Assembly: GCF_014212015.1 (NCBI RefSeq) | Contig: NZ_JACJVN010000006.1 | Location: forward strand, 34,365 to 98,364 | Length of the DNA: 64,000 nt | Reading direction: 5' to 3' | Source: Cohnella lubricantis | GTDB lineage: Bacteria; Bacillota; Bacilli; Paenibacillales; Paenibacillaceae | Part shown: one piece after another, positions 54,122 to 61,519 of the stretch | How the letters are laid out: the number at the start of each line of letters is the position of its first letter | How positions within the stretch are numbered: position 1 is the first letter of the stretch | Program-made: the position numbers and the translations under genes | The notes under the pieces: model-generated | What the model saw: only the letters and a program-made list of their open reading frames with translations | Told to the model about the DNA's origin: nothing | The model's database searches: none

Positions 54122-55279
54122 ATGATCCAATTTGACGGCGTTAACAAGGTTTACGACGACGGGCATCAAGTGCTCAAGAACTTGAATCTGGAGATTAAGC
54201 AGGGTGAGATTACGGTGCTGATCGGTCCCAGCGGCTGCGGCAAGACGACGACGATGAAGCTGATCAACCGGCTCATCAGTCCGTCCTCCGGCCATATTCT
54301 GGTCGATGGGCAGGACATCTCGACAGTGGACCCGGTTGCGCTGCGGCGCAAGATCGGTTACGTGATCCAGAACATCGGCCTGTTCCCGCACATGAACATC
54401 GCGCGGAACGTCGGCGTCGTGCCCCGGATGCTGAAGTGGGACAAAGCGAGAATCGCGAGCAAGGTGAACGAGCTGTTGTCGATGGTCGGGCTGGACCCGC
54501 GCATCTTCGGGAACCGCTATCCGTCGGAGCTTAGCGGCGGCCAACAGCAGCGCATCGGCGTCATTCGGGCGCTGGCGGCGGACCCGTCGATCATTCTGAT
54601 GGATGAGCCGTTCAGCGCGCTCGACCCGATCAGCCGCGAGCAGCTGCAGGATGAGCTCATTCGGCTGCAGCACGAGCTGAAGAAGACGATCGTATTCGTC
54701 ACGCACGACATGGACGAAGCGATTAAGCTCGCCGACACGATCGTCCTGATGAATGACGGCGAGATCGTGCAGGCGGGACCGCCGGAGCGAATTCTGCGCC
54801 ATCCGGCGAACGACTTCGTGAAGAGCTTCATCGGTCAGAAAAGAATGCAGCTGGAGCATCCGCTGCGCGGCAGCCTCCCTGTTGCGAGCGACGTCATGGT
54901 CGAATCGCCTGCGGTCGCTTCCCCGACCAGAGGCTTGGCCGAAGCGGTGAAGATGATGGAGAAGCGGCGCGTCGATTCGCTCCTCATCGTCGACAAGGGC
55001 AACCGTCTCGTCGGATCGGTGTCGATCTATCAGGTTCTCGACCATTACACGGACGAGAGCAAGACGGTGGCCGACGTCATGAAGCCAATCGAGCATGCGG
55101 TGAAGACGAATACACCGCTATCCGTTGCGTTGCAGCTGATGAGCGCGCACCAGCTGCCGAATGTGCCGGTCATCCGGGACGACAACGAATTCGTCGGCCT
55201 CATCACCAGAGGGTCCGTGGTCAGCCATCTGGCGGAGGTCTATTCCGAAGAATCGGGGGAGACGGCCAATGTGGGCTGA
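54122..55279 (+). CDS. opuCA: Glycine betaine/carnitine/choline ABC transporter ATP-binding protein
   Basis: 385 residues. The ATPase domain has Walker A IGPSGCGKTTTMK, signature ELSGGQQQRIGVIRAL, Walker B IILMDEPFSALDP and H-loop FVTHDMDEA. Two C-terminal CBS domains (about 250-375; MVESPAVASPTRGLAEAVKMM and VKTNTPLSVALQLMSAHQLP) are present; in OpuC-type transporters CBS domains regulate activity with ionic strength or nucleotides. The gene order opuCA-CB-CC-CD matches Bacillus. It overlaps opuCB by 11 bases. Role: ATP-driven uptake of compatible solutes under osmotic stress. Confidence 0.92.
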   Translation: MIQFDGVNKVYDDGHQVLKNLNLEIKQGEITVLIGPSGCGKTTTMKLINRLISPSSGHILVDGQDISTVDPVALRRKIGYVIQNIGLFPHMNIARNVGVVPRMLKWDKARIASKVNELLSMVGLDPRIFGNRYPSELSGGQQQRIGVIRALAADPSIILMDEPFSALDPISREQLQDELIRLQHELKKTIVFVTHDMDEAIKLADTIVLMNDGEIVQAGPPERILRHPANDFVKSFIGQKRMQLEHPLRGSLPVASDVMVESPAVASPTRGLAEAVKMMEKRRVDSLLIVDKGNRLVGSVSIYQVLDHYTDESKTVADVMKPIEHAVKTNTPLSVALQLMSAHQLPNVPVIRDDNEFVGLITRGSVVSHLAEVYSEESGETANVG

Positions 55280-55937
55280 TTATCTGGAATTCTGGCGGGA
55301 CCGCTACCCGGATCTGCTGACAGCGGCGCGGGAGCATCTGACCATATCCGCCGTCGCCATTCTGCTCGGCGTCCTCGTGGCGGTGCCGCTTGGCATTTAC
55401 TTGTCCGGCAATCGGAAGAAGTGGGTGCACAGCGTTATTTTCACCATTGCGAATCTGTTCCAGACGATCCCGAGCCTCGCGCTGCTCGCTCTGCTCATCC
55501 CGCTGCTGGGAATTGGCGTTAAGCCTGCCATCTTCGCCTTGTTCCTATATTCGCTGCTGCCGATTCTGCGCAACACGTACGCGGGGTTCCAATCGGTCGA
55601 CCCTTCGATTCTGGAATCGGCCAGGGGGATGGGCTACAGCCGAACGCAGCAACTGCTGCAGATTCAGCTTCCGCTTGCATTCCCGTACATCATGTCCGGC
55701 ATTCGCCTGACGACGGTGTACGTGATCAGCTGGACGACGCTCGCGGCTCTGATCGGCGCCGGCGGCTTGGGACAGCTCATCGTCTCGGGCATCGGCGTGA
55801 ACCGGACGGAGCTGATCGTCTCCGCGGCCGCTTGCGCGATCGTGCTGGCGCTGCTCGCCGACCGCCTGCTGGGGGCGCTGGAGAAGCATCTGTCGAAGCG
55901 GGCGAGAACGTCCAAGTCGGAAGCATCGCTTATTTAA
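55269..55937 (+). CDS. opuCB: Osmoprotectant ABC transporter permease
   Basis: 222 residues with about six membrane segments and the proline/betaine permease pattern: LGVLVAVPLGIYLSGNRK, FQTIPSLALLALLIPLLGIG, LPILRNTYAGFQSVDPSILESARGMGYSR (the EAA-like loop) and TTLAALIGAGGLGQLIVSG. The start is ATG 55269, within the end of opuCA, because the family N-terminus begins there. It is followed 34 bases later by the binding-protein gene. It pairs with OpuCD to form the membrane channel. Confidence 0.92.
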   Translation: MWADYLEFWRDRYPDLLTAAREHLTISAVAILLGVLVAVPLGIYLSGNRKKWVHSVIFTIANLFQTIPSLALLALLIPLLGIGVKPAIFALFLYSLLPILRNTYAGFQSVDPSILESARGMGYSRTQQLLQIQLPLAFPYIMSGIRLTTVYVISWTTLAALIGAGGLGQLIVSGIGVNRTELIVSAAACAIVLALLADRLLGALEKHLSKRARTSKSEASLI

Positions 55938-55971
55938 GGTAATTCATGAACTGCAATCATAGGAGGAAGAT

Positions 55972-56883
55972 ATGAGAAAACAACTTTTTATCGTCGCTGC
56001 AATTGTCCTGATGTTATCCGTTGTCGTCACCGCATGCGGAGGGAAGAACGGCGGTAGCGCCGCATCCGGCTCGATTAAGATCGGAACGCAGACGTACACG
56101 GAGCCGAAGATTCTCGCCGAGATGTACAAAGCGTTGATCGAAGACCAGACCGATGTGAAGGTCGACATTGTGCCCGACCTCGCGGCCAGCCCGATCGTTA
56201 TTCAGTCGATGAAGGCGGGCGATATTCAGATGGCTACGCTGTATTCGGGGGAGATCTTCAACGGCTACTTCGATATTGAAGATACGAAGGACCGCGCGGA
56301 AGTGCTGAAGCAGGCGCAGGAAGGGTTCGACAAGACCTACGGCTTCAAGTGGTTCGACGGGCTCGGCTTCGAGAATACGTATGCCTTCACCGTGCGCAAG
56401 GAAGTCGCGGATGAGAACGGGCTGAAGTCAGTGTCCGACTTGAAGGATCTGGCCGGCGATATGCGGATCGGCGTGGATACGACGTGGCTCGAACGGGAGA
56501 ACGACGGCTATAATGCCTTCACTGATGTATATGGCTTCAAGTTCGCCAAGACGTTCCCGATGGAGATCTCTCTCGTCTACAAGGCGGTCGCGGACAAGGA
56601 AGTGGACGTCGTGCTCGCTTATACGACCGACCCCGGCATCAAGCAGTACAACCTGCAGACGCTGGCGGACGACAAGCAGTTCTTCCCGCCGTATGACGCA
56701 TCGCCGGTCGTGCGCAATGACACGCTGGAGAAGTATCCGGGCATCGAAGACGCGATCTCGCCGCTCATCGGCAAGATCGACGCGGAGACGATGACGTCGC
56801 TGAACTACGAAGTAGACGTGAACAAGCGCACGCCGCAAGAAGTCGCGGTGGAGTATCTGCAGAAGCAGGGCTTGTTGAAGTAA
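55972..56883 (+). CDS. opuCC: Osmoprotectant-binding lipoprotein
   Basis: 303 residues. A lipoprotein signal peptide ends in VVVTAC (lipobox, lipidated Cys about residue 22). The mature part is an OpuAC-type substrate-binding fold: IKIGTQTYTEPKILAEMYKALI, GDIQMATLYSGEIFNGYF, FENTYAFTVRKEVADENG, VVLAYTTDPGIKQYNLQTL. It delivers betaine-like quaternary amines to OpuCB/CD. AGGAGG precedes the ATG. Its last codons (QGLLK) are copied several times after the stop as a 15-bp repeat. Confidence 0.92.
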   Translation: MRKQLFIVAAIVLMLSVVVTACGGKNGGSAASGSIKIGTQTYTEPKILAEMYKALIEDQTDVKVDIVPDLAASPIVIQSMKAGDIQMATLYSGEIFNGYFDIEDTKDRAEVLKQAQEGFDKTYGFKWFDGLGFENTYAFTVRKEVADENGLKSVSDLKDLAGDMRIGVDTTWLERENDGYNAFTDVYGFKFAKTFPMEISLVYKAVADKEVDVVLAYTTDPGIKQYNLQTLADDKQFFPPYDASPVVRNDTLEKYPGIEDAISPLIGKIDAETMTSLNYEVDVNKRTPQEVAVEYLQKQGLLK

Positions 56884-56955
56884 GGATTGCTGGTGTAAGG
56901 ACTGATGAGGTAAGGGTTGCTGAAGTAAGGGCTGCCGAAGTAGGGACTGATGAGG
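56866..56955 (+). repeat. 15-bp degenerate tandem repeat derived from the opuCC 3' end
   Basis: Six units starting at 56866, 56881, 56896, 56911, 56926 and 56941. Unit 1 is the end of opuCC (CAGGGCTTGTTGAAG, QGLLK). The next five begin with TAA or TAG and read like stop-GLLK, stop-GLMR or stop-GLPK; for example unit 4 is TAAGGGTTGCTGAAG. Confidence 0.85.
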
Positions 56956-57067
56956 ACGTAATCTTACGCGACGGCCGAATGCCGAACGGGAGACGTATTG
57001 ATCGCCGTCGGCCCAATTCACGCAACCCTGCGCGAACGCGCGAATTTGAACGTAGGAGGTGAGACGT

Positions 57068-57697
57068 ATGGGGAATACCAATCTGCTGACTTACCTGCAG
57101 GACAACTGGCCGCATCTGCTCAGCTTAACGTGGGGACATATCGTCATGGTGCTGTGCGGCCTGGGGCTCGCGCTCGTCGTGGGCATCCCGCTCGGCGTCG
57201 TCAGCGCGAAGAATGAACGGCTCGCTTCCGTCATTCTGGCGGTGGCCAATGTCATTCAAGTGCTGCCGAGCCTGGCGCTGCTGGCGCTGCTGATGATCTT
57301 CCTCGGGCTTGGCTTCAAGACGATCGTCGTCGGCCTGTTCCTCTATTCGCTGCTTCCGGTCATCCGGCATACGTACGTCGGCCTGAAGCAGGTCGACAAG
57401 AGTGTGGTCGACGCGGGCCGCGGGGTCGGCATGAACCAGCTGCAATTGCTGCTGCGAATCCAGATGCCGCTGTCTCTGCCGTTCTTGACGGCGGGGCTGC
57501 GCGTCGCCGCCGTCATCGCGATCGGCGTCGCGACGCTCGCGCCGCTGATCGGCGGCGACGGGCTCGGCCGCGAGATCTATGCCGGGCTCAATCTGCGCAA
57601 CAACGTGCAGATCTATGCGGGCGCGATCCCGGCGGCGGCGCTGGCCATTCTGGCCGACGTCCTGCTCGGCCGGCTGCAAGGCCGGTTCCGGACGTAA
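57068..57697 (+). CDS. opuCD: Osmoprotectant ABC transporter permease, second subunit
   Basis: 209 residues, homologous in plan to OpuCB: LALVVGIPLGVVSAKNERL, IQVLPSLALLALLMIFLGLG, LPVIRHTYVGLKQVDKSVVDAGRGVGMNQ and VATLAPLIGGDGLGREIY. Start ATG 57068 follows GTAGGAGGTGAG; the frame opens three codons earlier. It is separated from opuCC by 184 bases containing the 15-bp repeat, longer than the other junctions of the operon. A 51-bp tandem array begins 10 bases after its stop, and a terminator comes after the array. Confidence 0.92.
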   Translation: MGNTNLLTYLQDNWPHLLSLTWGHIVMVLCGLGLALVVGIPLGVVSAKNERLASVILAVANVIQVLPSLALLALLMIFLGLGFKTIVVGLFLYSLLPVIRHTYVGLKQVDKSVVDAGRGVGMNQLQLLLRIQMPLSLPFLTAGLRVAAVIAIGVATLAPLIGGDGLGREIYAGLNLRNNVQIYAGAIPAAALAILADVLLGRLQGRFRT

Positions 57698-57706
57698 CCG
57701 GCGCAC

Positions 57707-58028
57707 GCCGGGTTACAGAGCCGAGCAACGCAAGCTGACACGCTGTAAGCGGGCGAAGCCGGGTTACAGAACCGAGCAACGCAAGCTGACGCGCTGTAAG
57801 CGGGCGAAGCCGGGTTACAGAACCGAGCAACGCGAGCTGACGCGCTGTAAGCGGGCGGAGCCGGGTTACAGAACCGAGCAACGCAAGCTGACGCGCTGTA
57901 AGCGGGCGAAGCCGGGTTACAGAACCGAGCAACGCAAGCTGACACGCTGTAAGCCGGCGAAGCCGGGTTACAGAACCGAGCAACGCGAGCTGACGCGCTG
58001 TAAGCGGGCGAAGCCGGGTTACAGAACG
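57707..58028. repeat. 51-bp tandem repeat array, six units plus a partial
   Basis: Units start at 57707, 57758, 57809, 57860, 57911 and 57962, with a partial unit at 58013. Each begins GCCGGGTTACAGA and ends with a GCGGGCGAA-type segment; copies differ at only a few positions (AAG/GAG, ACA/ACG, GGG/CCG). Since 51 is 17 codons, three frames stay open across it, but no start signal or codon bias points to a real gene, so I treat it as non-coding. It lies between opuCD and the opuC terminator. Confidence 0.95.
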
Positions 58029-58048
58029 CGCGCCATTCTGCGCCAAGC

Positions 58049-58088
58049 ACCCCCGCAAGCCGTCAGAGCCGGCCAGCGGGGGTTTTGC
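58049..58088 (+). terminator. Rho-independent terminator of the opuC operon
   Basis: Stem ACCCCCGC / GCGGGGGT (58049-58056, 58076-58083) followed by TTTGCTT. It is placed after the 51-bp array, so the array is transcribed as 3' untranslated RNA. Confidence 0.8.
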
Positions 58089-58125
58089 TTCTCAAATGAG
58101 ATGTGGCACCTGAACTTTGGCTTTG

Positions 58126-58539
58126 TTACCCGTCCCCGCTGTCTCCCCGTCCCCCTATCACATGATGCTCCCTTTCCGCGAAAATCCGCTTGGCCACGAA
58201 TACGGCGTTCAGCACTCGCGGAAAGCCCGTATATGGCGCACAATGCATGAGGGTCTCCACCACTTCGCTTGCCGTGAGCCCAACGTTCAGAGCCGCGTTG
58301 ATATGGACATTCAACTGCGATTCACATCCTCCCAGCGTCGTGAGGGAGGCGATCGTCGCCAATTGTCTCTGCCGGGCATCCAGTCCCGGCCGGGCGTAAA
58401 TATCGCCGAAGGCAAATTCAACCACATACCGGCCCAGGTCGGGAGCGATATCCCGCAGCGATTCGATAACGCGCTTGCCGCCCTCGCCGTCAATTCTCAA
58501 CAGCTGCTCCCATCCGCGTTCATAACGTTCATCCGTCAT
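58126..58539 (-). CDS. Carboxymuconolactone decarboxylase family protein
   Basis: 137 residues, all-helical PcaC/AhpD-type fold. The core is LDARQRQLATIASLTTLGGCESQLNVHINAALNVGLTASE, then VVETLMHCAPYTGFPRVLNAV, which matches the CMD consensus (E-x-x-x-H motif and Y-x-G-F-P). Members act as decarboxylases or as thiol-dependent antioxidant proteins. A true protocatechuate pathway role is doubtful because no pca genes are near. It is divergent from a MerR regulator; its promoter (minus strand) has the 19-bp spacer expected for MerR activation. Confidence 0.88.
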   Translation of the reverse strand: MTDERYERGWEQLLRIDGEGGKRVIESLRDIAPDLGRYVVEFAFGDIYARPGLDARQRQLATIASLTTLGGCESQLNVHINAALNVGLTASEVVETLMHCAPYTGFPRVLNAVFVAKRIFAEREHHVIGGRGDSGDG

Positions 58540-58605
58540 CGGACAACCTCCATCTGCTGCTTCCTAATTTAATATCGCGCTTCGGCCGCCATTCGCGATG
58601 GAGCT

Positions 58606-58636
58606 ATCGTATCGTTTAGAGCGCGCTCTAAGGCAA
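58606..58636 (-). promoter_or_regulatory. MerR-type promoter of the CMD gene with dyad operator
   Basis: Read on the minus strand: TTGCCT (58631-58636), a 19-base spacer, TACGAT (58606-58611). The spacer holds a perfect 16-bp palindrome TTAGAGCGCGCTCTAA (58616-58631). Long spacers with a central dyad are the hallmark of promoters activated by MerR-family proteins. Confidence 0.75.
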
Positions 58637-58646
58637 GCTGATTTTT

Positions 58647-58660
58647 GATATAATGGTCTC
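58647..58660 (+). promoter_or_regulatory. Extended -10 promoter of the MerR gene, giving a leaderless transcript
   Basis: TGATATAAT (extended -10; TATAAT at 58649-58654) ends only 6 bases before the ATG at 58661. Transcription should start at or next to the start codon. No ribosome-binding site is present. The -35 position falls on the dyad operator, so autorepression is expected. Confidence 0.7.
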
Positions 58661-59038
58661 ATGACGAAGACAACCTATACAATTCAAGAGGTCTCGCAGC
58701 TTACGGGGCTAACCGCCCACACGCTTCGGTATTACGAGAAGATCAGTCTCATTCGGGGAATCGAACGGGATGCCAACGGCTATCGGCTGTACTCGGAATC
58801 GGATGTTGCCTGGCTTGAATTCTTAATTCGATTGCGCGAGACGGGGATGCCGATTCAGGAGATGATCCGGTTCTCCTCGCTGCGCAGCGAAGGAGAGACG
58901 ACGGTCCGGCAACGCCGCGAGCTTCTGGAGCTGCATGAGCGGAGCATTCGGAGCCAGCTAGCTGACCTGTATTGCCATCTGGGCAAGATCGAGGAGAAAA
59001 TCATCCACTATAAGCAGCTAGAAGAGGAGCATGGCTGA
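58661..59038 (+). CDS. MerR family transcriptional regulator
   Basis: 125 residues. The N-terminal winged helix is typical (YTIQEVSQLTGLTAHTLRYYEK, then GYRLYSESDVAWLEFLIRLRETGMPI). A long dimerisation helix (about 75-120) follows, with no effector domain and no metal-binding Cys, so it belongs to the small NmlR/AdhR-like class that senses aldehydes or redox-active electrophiles. The gene is divergent from the CMD-family gene and probably activates it through the 19-bp-spacer promoter. The mRNA is probably leaderless. Confidence 0.9.
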   Translation: MTKTTYTIQEVSQLTGLTAHTLRYYEKISLIRGIERDANGYRLYSESDVAWLEFLIRLRETGMPIQEMIRFSSLRSEGETTVRQRRELLELHERSIRSQLADLYCHLGKIEEKIIHYKQLEEEHG

Positions 59039-59160
59039 CGGGGGGAAGGCTGTTCAGTCGGGTCGCCTTGACATCGGCAAGCAGGTTTTCTAATGTTAGA
59101 TGATAACGAGGCGAATCTGCAATATGTGCGCCTATTCGTTCAGATTGGGGGGAGACCACG

Positions 59161-59511
59161 ATGATGCAGCGCATTATACCGTCGGAGGTTCAGCGCAGAA
59201 TTGAGCTTTTCACAGACCAAGATATATACGTTCACATGGAGATGACAACCGGGGCATACGCCGCCCATCATGATAGCTCGAAGCATCCGGCTGCGAACTT
59301 CATTAGCAACGCCGTCATCCGCTTCTCGCATGGCTCGATCTCGGGAGTTGATCCCTATTATCGCGTCGGATTGAAGCTGGGCCAGGGCTGGGTATACACG
59401 GAAGGTCTGACGCATTACGAAGAGAGCGAGACGGATCGGCTGATCATGGCAGGCCACAATAGCGAAGGCAAGCTGGTCGTCGCTTTGCAGCTTAGCCGCG
59501 AGCCGTTCTGA
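59161..59511 (+). CDS. yojF: YojF family protein (DUF1806)
   Basis: 116 residues matching the YojF family: VQRRIELFTDQDIYVHMEMTTGAYAAH, FISNAVIRFSHGSISG, YRVGLKLGQGWVYTEGLTHYE and LIMAGHNSEGKLVVALQLSREPF. In bacilli it always lies just before the BshB2 deacetylase gene, as here (9 bases apart), but its biochemical role is not known to me. GGGGGGA (59149-59155) serves as ribosome-binding site. Confidence 0.88.
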   Translation: MMQRIIPSEVQRRIELFTDQDIYVHMEMTTGAYAAHHDSSKHPAANFISNAVIRFSHGSISGVDPYYRVGLKLGQGWVYTEGLTHYEESETDRLIMAGHNSEGKLVVALQLSREPF

Positions 59512-59520
59512 GGAAAGGGG

Positions 59521-60186
59521 ATGAACGAATCGATGGGGACCCATATTCTAGTCGTACTGCCGCATCCGGATGACGAATGCTTCGGCTTGTCGGGCACGCT
59601 GGCCCAGCATATCAAGAACGGAGCGCAGGTGACTTACGCTTGCCTGACGCTTGGGGAGATGGGGCGCAACATGGGCGTTCCGCCCTTCGCGAATCGCGTG
59701 ACGCTGCCGTCGATCCGCAAGCAGGAGCTGGAGCAATCGTGCCGCGCGATCGGCATTCAAGATTTGCGGATGCTCGGATTCCATGACAAGACGATCGAGT
59801 TCGAGGACCAGGACCTGCTGGATGAGAAGATCGGCGCCGTGATTGCGGAGGTTCGGCCTTCGCGGATTTATACTTTCTACCCTGGATATGCAGTTCATCC
59901 GGACCATGACGCTTGCGGTGCGGCGGTCGTTCGCACGGTGGGCAAGCTGCCGGCGGGAGAGAGACCTGTCGTTCTGTGCATGGCCTTCGCCAAAAATATA
60001 GACGAGATCGGGCAGCCCGACGTGCGCCACGATGTGAGGGAGTTCATGTCCCAGAAGCTGGCGTCCATCGAAGCGCATCGCTCCCAGTTCCAGATCGCGC
60101 CGATGCTCGGCAACAAGACGTTCGCCGATCCGGATATCCAGGAGCGATTCGGGTATGAGCGGTTCTGGACGTACAAGTTCGATTAA
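59521..60186 (+). CDS. bshB2: Bacillithiol biosynthesis deacetylase BshB2
   Basis: 221 residues, LmbE/PIG-L zinc deacetylase fold. The metal-binding motif LPHPDDE is at about residue 14, and the second His region appears as YPGYAVHPDHDACG. TLGEMGRNMGVPPFANRVTLPSIRKQEL is characteristic of BshB2/YojG. The enzyme removes acetate from N-acetylglucosaminyl-malate, the second step of bacillithiol synthesis, and can also act on bacillithiol conjugates. The start is ATG 59521 or ATG 59533; AGGAAAGG fits the first. It forms a pair with yojF. Confidence 0.92.
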   Translation: MNESMGTHILVVLPHPDDECFGLSGTLAQHIKNGAQVTYACLTLGEMGRNMGVPPFANRVTLPSIRKQELEQSCRAIGIQDLRMLGFHDKTIEFEDQDLLDEKIGAVIAEVRPSRIYTFYPGYAVHPDHDACGAAVVRTVGKLPAGERPVVLCMAFAKNIDEIGQPDVRHDVREFMSQKLASIEAHRSQFQIAPMLGNKTFADPDIQERFGYERFWTYKFD

Positions 60187-60214
60187 GACGTTGAATAAAT
60201 CATCTATCCAACCC

Positions 60215-60255
60215 AACTGGTACGACATTATATGTCGTACCAGTTGTTCTATAAT
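60215..60255 (+). promoter_or_regulatory. 31-bp palindrome next to a TATAAT box, upstream of the zinc-ribbon gene
   Basis: Arms AACTGGTACGACAT / ATGTCGTACCAGTT (60215-60228, 60232-60245) around TAT, followed by TATAAT at 60250-60255. It could be a repressor operator covering the -35 region of the downstream gene, or a terminator hairpin of bshB2 (only a short TTGTTCT follows). The minus strand of the palindrome also contains TATAAT. Confidence 0.55.
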
Positions 60256-60300
60256 GGGGCCGTAACACCACCATTCGAACATTGCAAAGGGGTCTCTAAA

Positions 60301-60489
60301 ATGGCCAAAACGAAGAGGGGCCGCGTGCTATGGAGTTTGCCGTCCCGCGGACGCGGGACTTGTCCGGTATGCGGTACTCGCCGAATCAAACTGTTGTATC
60401 CCCGGACGAAGTCCGACGGCACCGCTTTGAAGGTGTGCAAGAGATGTCAAGGCTCGGAGCAAGCCCGAGTCGATTCTGCTGTCGTCTGA
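60301..60489 (+). CDS. Small zinc-ribbon protein
   Basis: 62 residues. It contains CPVCGTRRIKLLYPRTKSDG...VCKRC, a CxxC-x(20+)-CxxC treble-clef-like zinc ribbon, in a very basic context (KTKRGRVLWSLPSRGRG). The start at ATG 60301 follows AAAGGGG (60287-60293); the frame is open further upstream through the palindrome, so the shorter form is preferred. Such microproteins may bind nucleic acid or the ribosome; the function is unknown. Confidence 0.7.
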   Translation: MAKTKRGRVLWSLPSRGRGTCPVCGTRRIKLLYPRTKSDGTALKVCKRCQGSEQARVDSAVV

Positions 60490-60504
60490 ATCGCTTGCCG
60501 GCAG

Positions 60505-60531
60505 GCCCGTTTCTTCGATGAAGGAACGGGC
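60505..60531 (+). terminator. Hairpin after the zinc-ribbon gene
   Basis: Imperfect stem GCCCGTTTCTT / AAGGAACGGGC with loop CGATG; no clear U-tract. Confidence 0.5.
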
Positions 60532-60619
60532 TTGCTGCTGGAACTGCTTGCCCGTGTCCGGCGCTCGTGGTGTAATGGAGCGGTGAGGAAGGATTCGTTC
60601 AGGAAGGAGCCTGGTCCCT

Positions 60620-61519
60620 ATGAGCCAGATCCACCGGATTCAGTGGTTTGATCAACAGATCCGGGTAGGCGGCTATCCGAACAGCGGCTCGATCGCGGAG
60701 AAGTTCGAGATCTCCCGGCGGCAGGCGCAGCGCGATATCGAATATATGGAATCGACCCTGAGAGCCCCGCTCGTCTATCTGGCCAAGCATCGCGGCTACA
60801 CGTACGAGGATCAGACGTACGTGCTCCCGCATTTGTATATGACCGAAGAGGAGAAGAAGGTGCTTCGTTTCCTCGTTCACCGTTACCGGCAATACAACTA
60901 TGATAACGCCGAAGCCGCACGCCGCGTCGCCCATTTGCTCGATCGGTTCACCGGCGAAGAAGAGACGGAGATATACAGCCGGCTGCCGCTCTTCGACGCG
61001 AATCCGAAGCTGCTGCAGACAATGCTGCGATTGTCCAGCGCGATCCGCGAAGCCCGCGCGGTCCGGCTCGGATACGAGGGCAGCAGCCGGACCGTTCATC
61101 CGCTGCGGCTTCTGTCGCACTACAATACGGATTACGTGGCGGCCTATTGCGAATCCACGTCCAAGCATCAGTTGTTCAGATTGGACGGTATCGATGATCT
61201 GACGGTGACGGACCGGAGCTTCGACCCGGCCGAGTCGGAGGCCGGCATGCCGGAAGCGGAGGCGCTGCCCGTGCGCAAGCCGTTCACGGCGAGATTGCGG
61301 CTAAAGGACGCGCTGGCCGGCGGGAACTGGAATGGCTTCACCGCGCGAGCTTCGGAAGAGGCGGGCGTGTACGAGGTGGATTTTCACGATATCGACGCGT
61401 TCATGAGGCATCTGGCGACGGCTTCGTGGGAGGCGATTCTAGCGCCGAAGTGGCTGAAGAACAAGCTTCGCGAGAGGTGTGCGGACATGTTGAATCGGAT
61501 CGACGGAGGGAATGGTTAG
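60620..61519 (+). CDS. YafY-type WYL-domain transcriptional regulator
   Basis: 299 residues. An N-terminal helix-turn-helix (IAEKFEISRRQAQRDIEYMESTL) is followed by a WYL domain (about 145-210; REARAVRLGYEGSSRTVHPLRL...DYVAAYCESTSKHQLFRLDGI) and a C-terminal WCX-like extension. WYL proteins bind nucleic-acid or nucleotide-like ligands and regulate stress and defence genes. Its stop abuts the start of the next gene (61520), and the three genes up to 63513 look like one operon. AGGAAGGAGCC precedes the ATG. Confidence 0.88.
   Translation: MSQIHRIQWFDQQIRVGGYPNSGSIAEKFEISRRQAQRDIEYMESTLRAPLVYLAKHRGYTYEDQTYVLPHLYMTEEEKKVLRFLVHRYRQYNYDNAEAARRVAHLLDRFTGEEETEIYSRLPLFDANPKLLQTMLRLSSAIREARAVRLGYEGSSRTVHPLRLLSHYNTDYVAAYCESTSKHQLFRLDGIDDLTVTDRSFDPAESEAGMPEAEALPVRKPFTARLRLKDALAGGNWNGFTARASEEAGVYEVDFHDIDAFMRHLATASWEAILAPKWLKNKLRERCADMLNRIDGGNG

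Noticed and set aside
54080..55096. 338-residue minus-strand open frame opposite opuCA
   Set aside because: Shadow frame caused by GC-rich codons; opuCA has full ATPase and CBS motifs, and the antisense product resembles no protein.
57579..58250. Plus- and minus-strand open frames across the first 51-bp array (17-residue repeats)
   Set aside because: They stay open only because the unit length is a multiple of three and begin inside opuCD; there is no start signal, and compositions such as KPGYRTEQRKLTRC are not protein-like.
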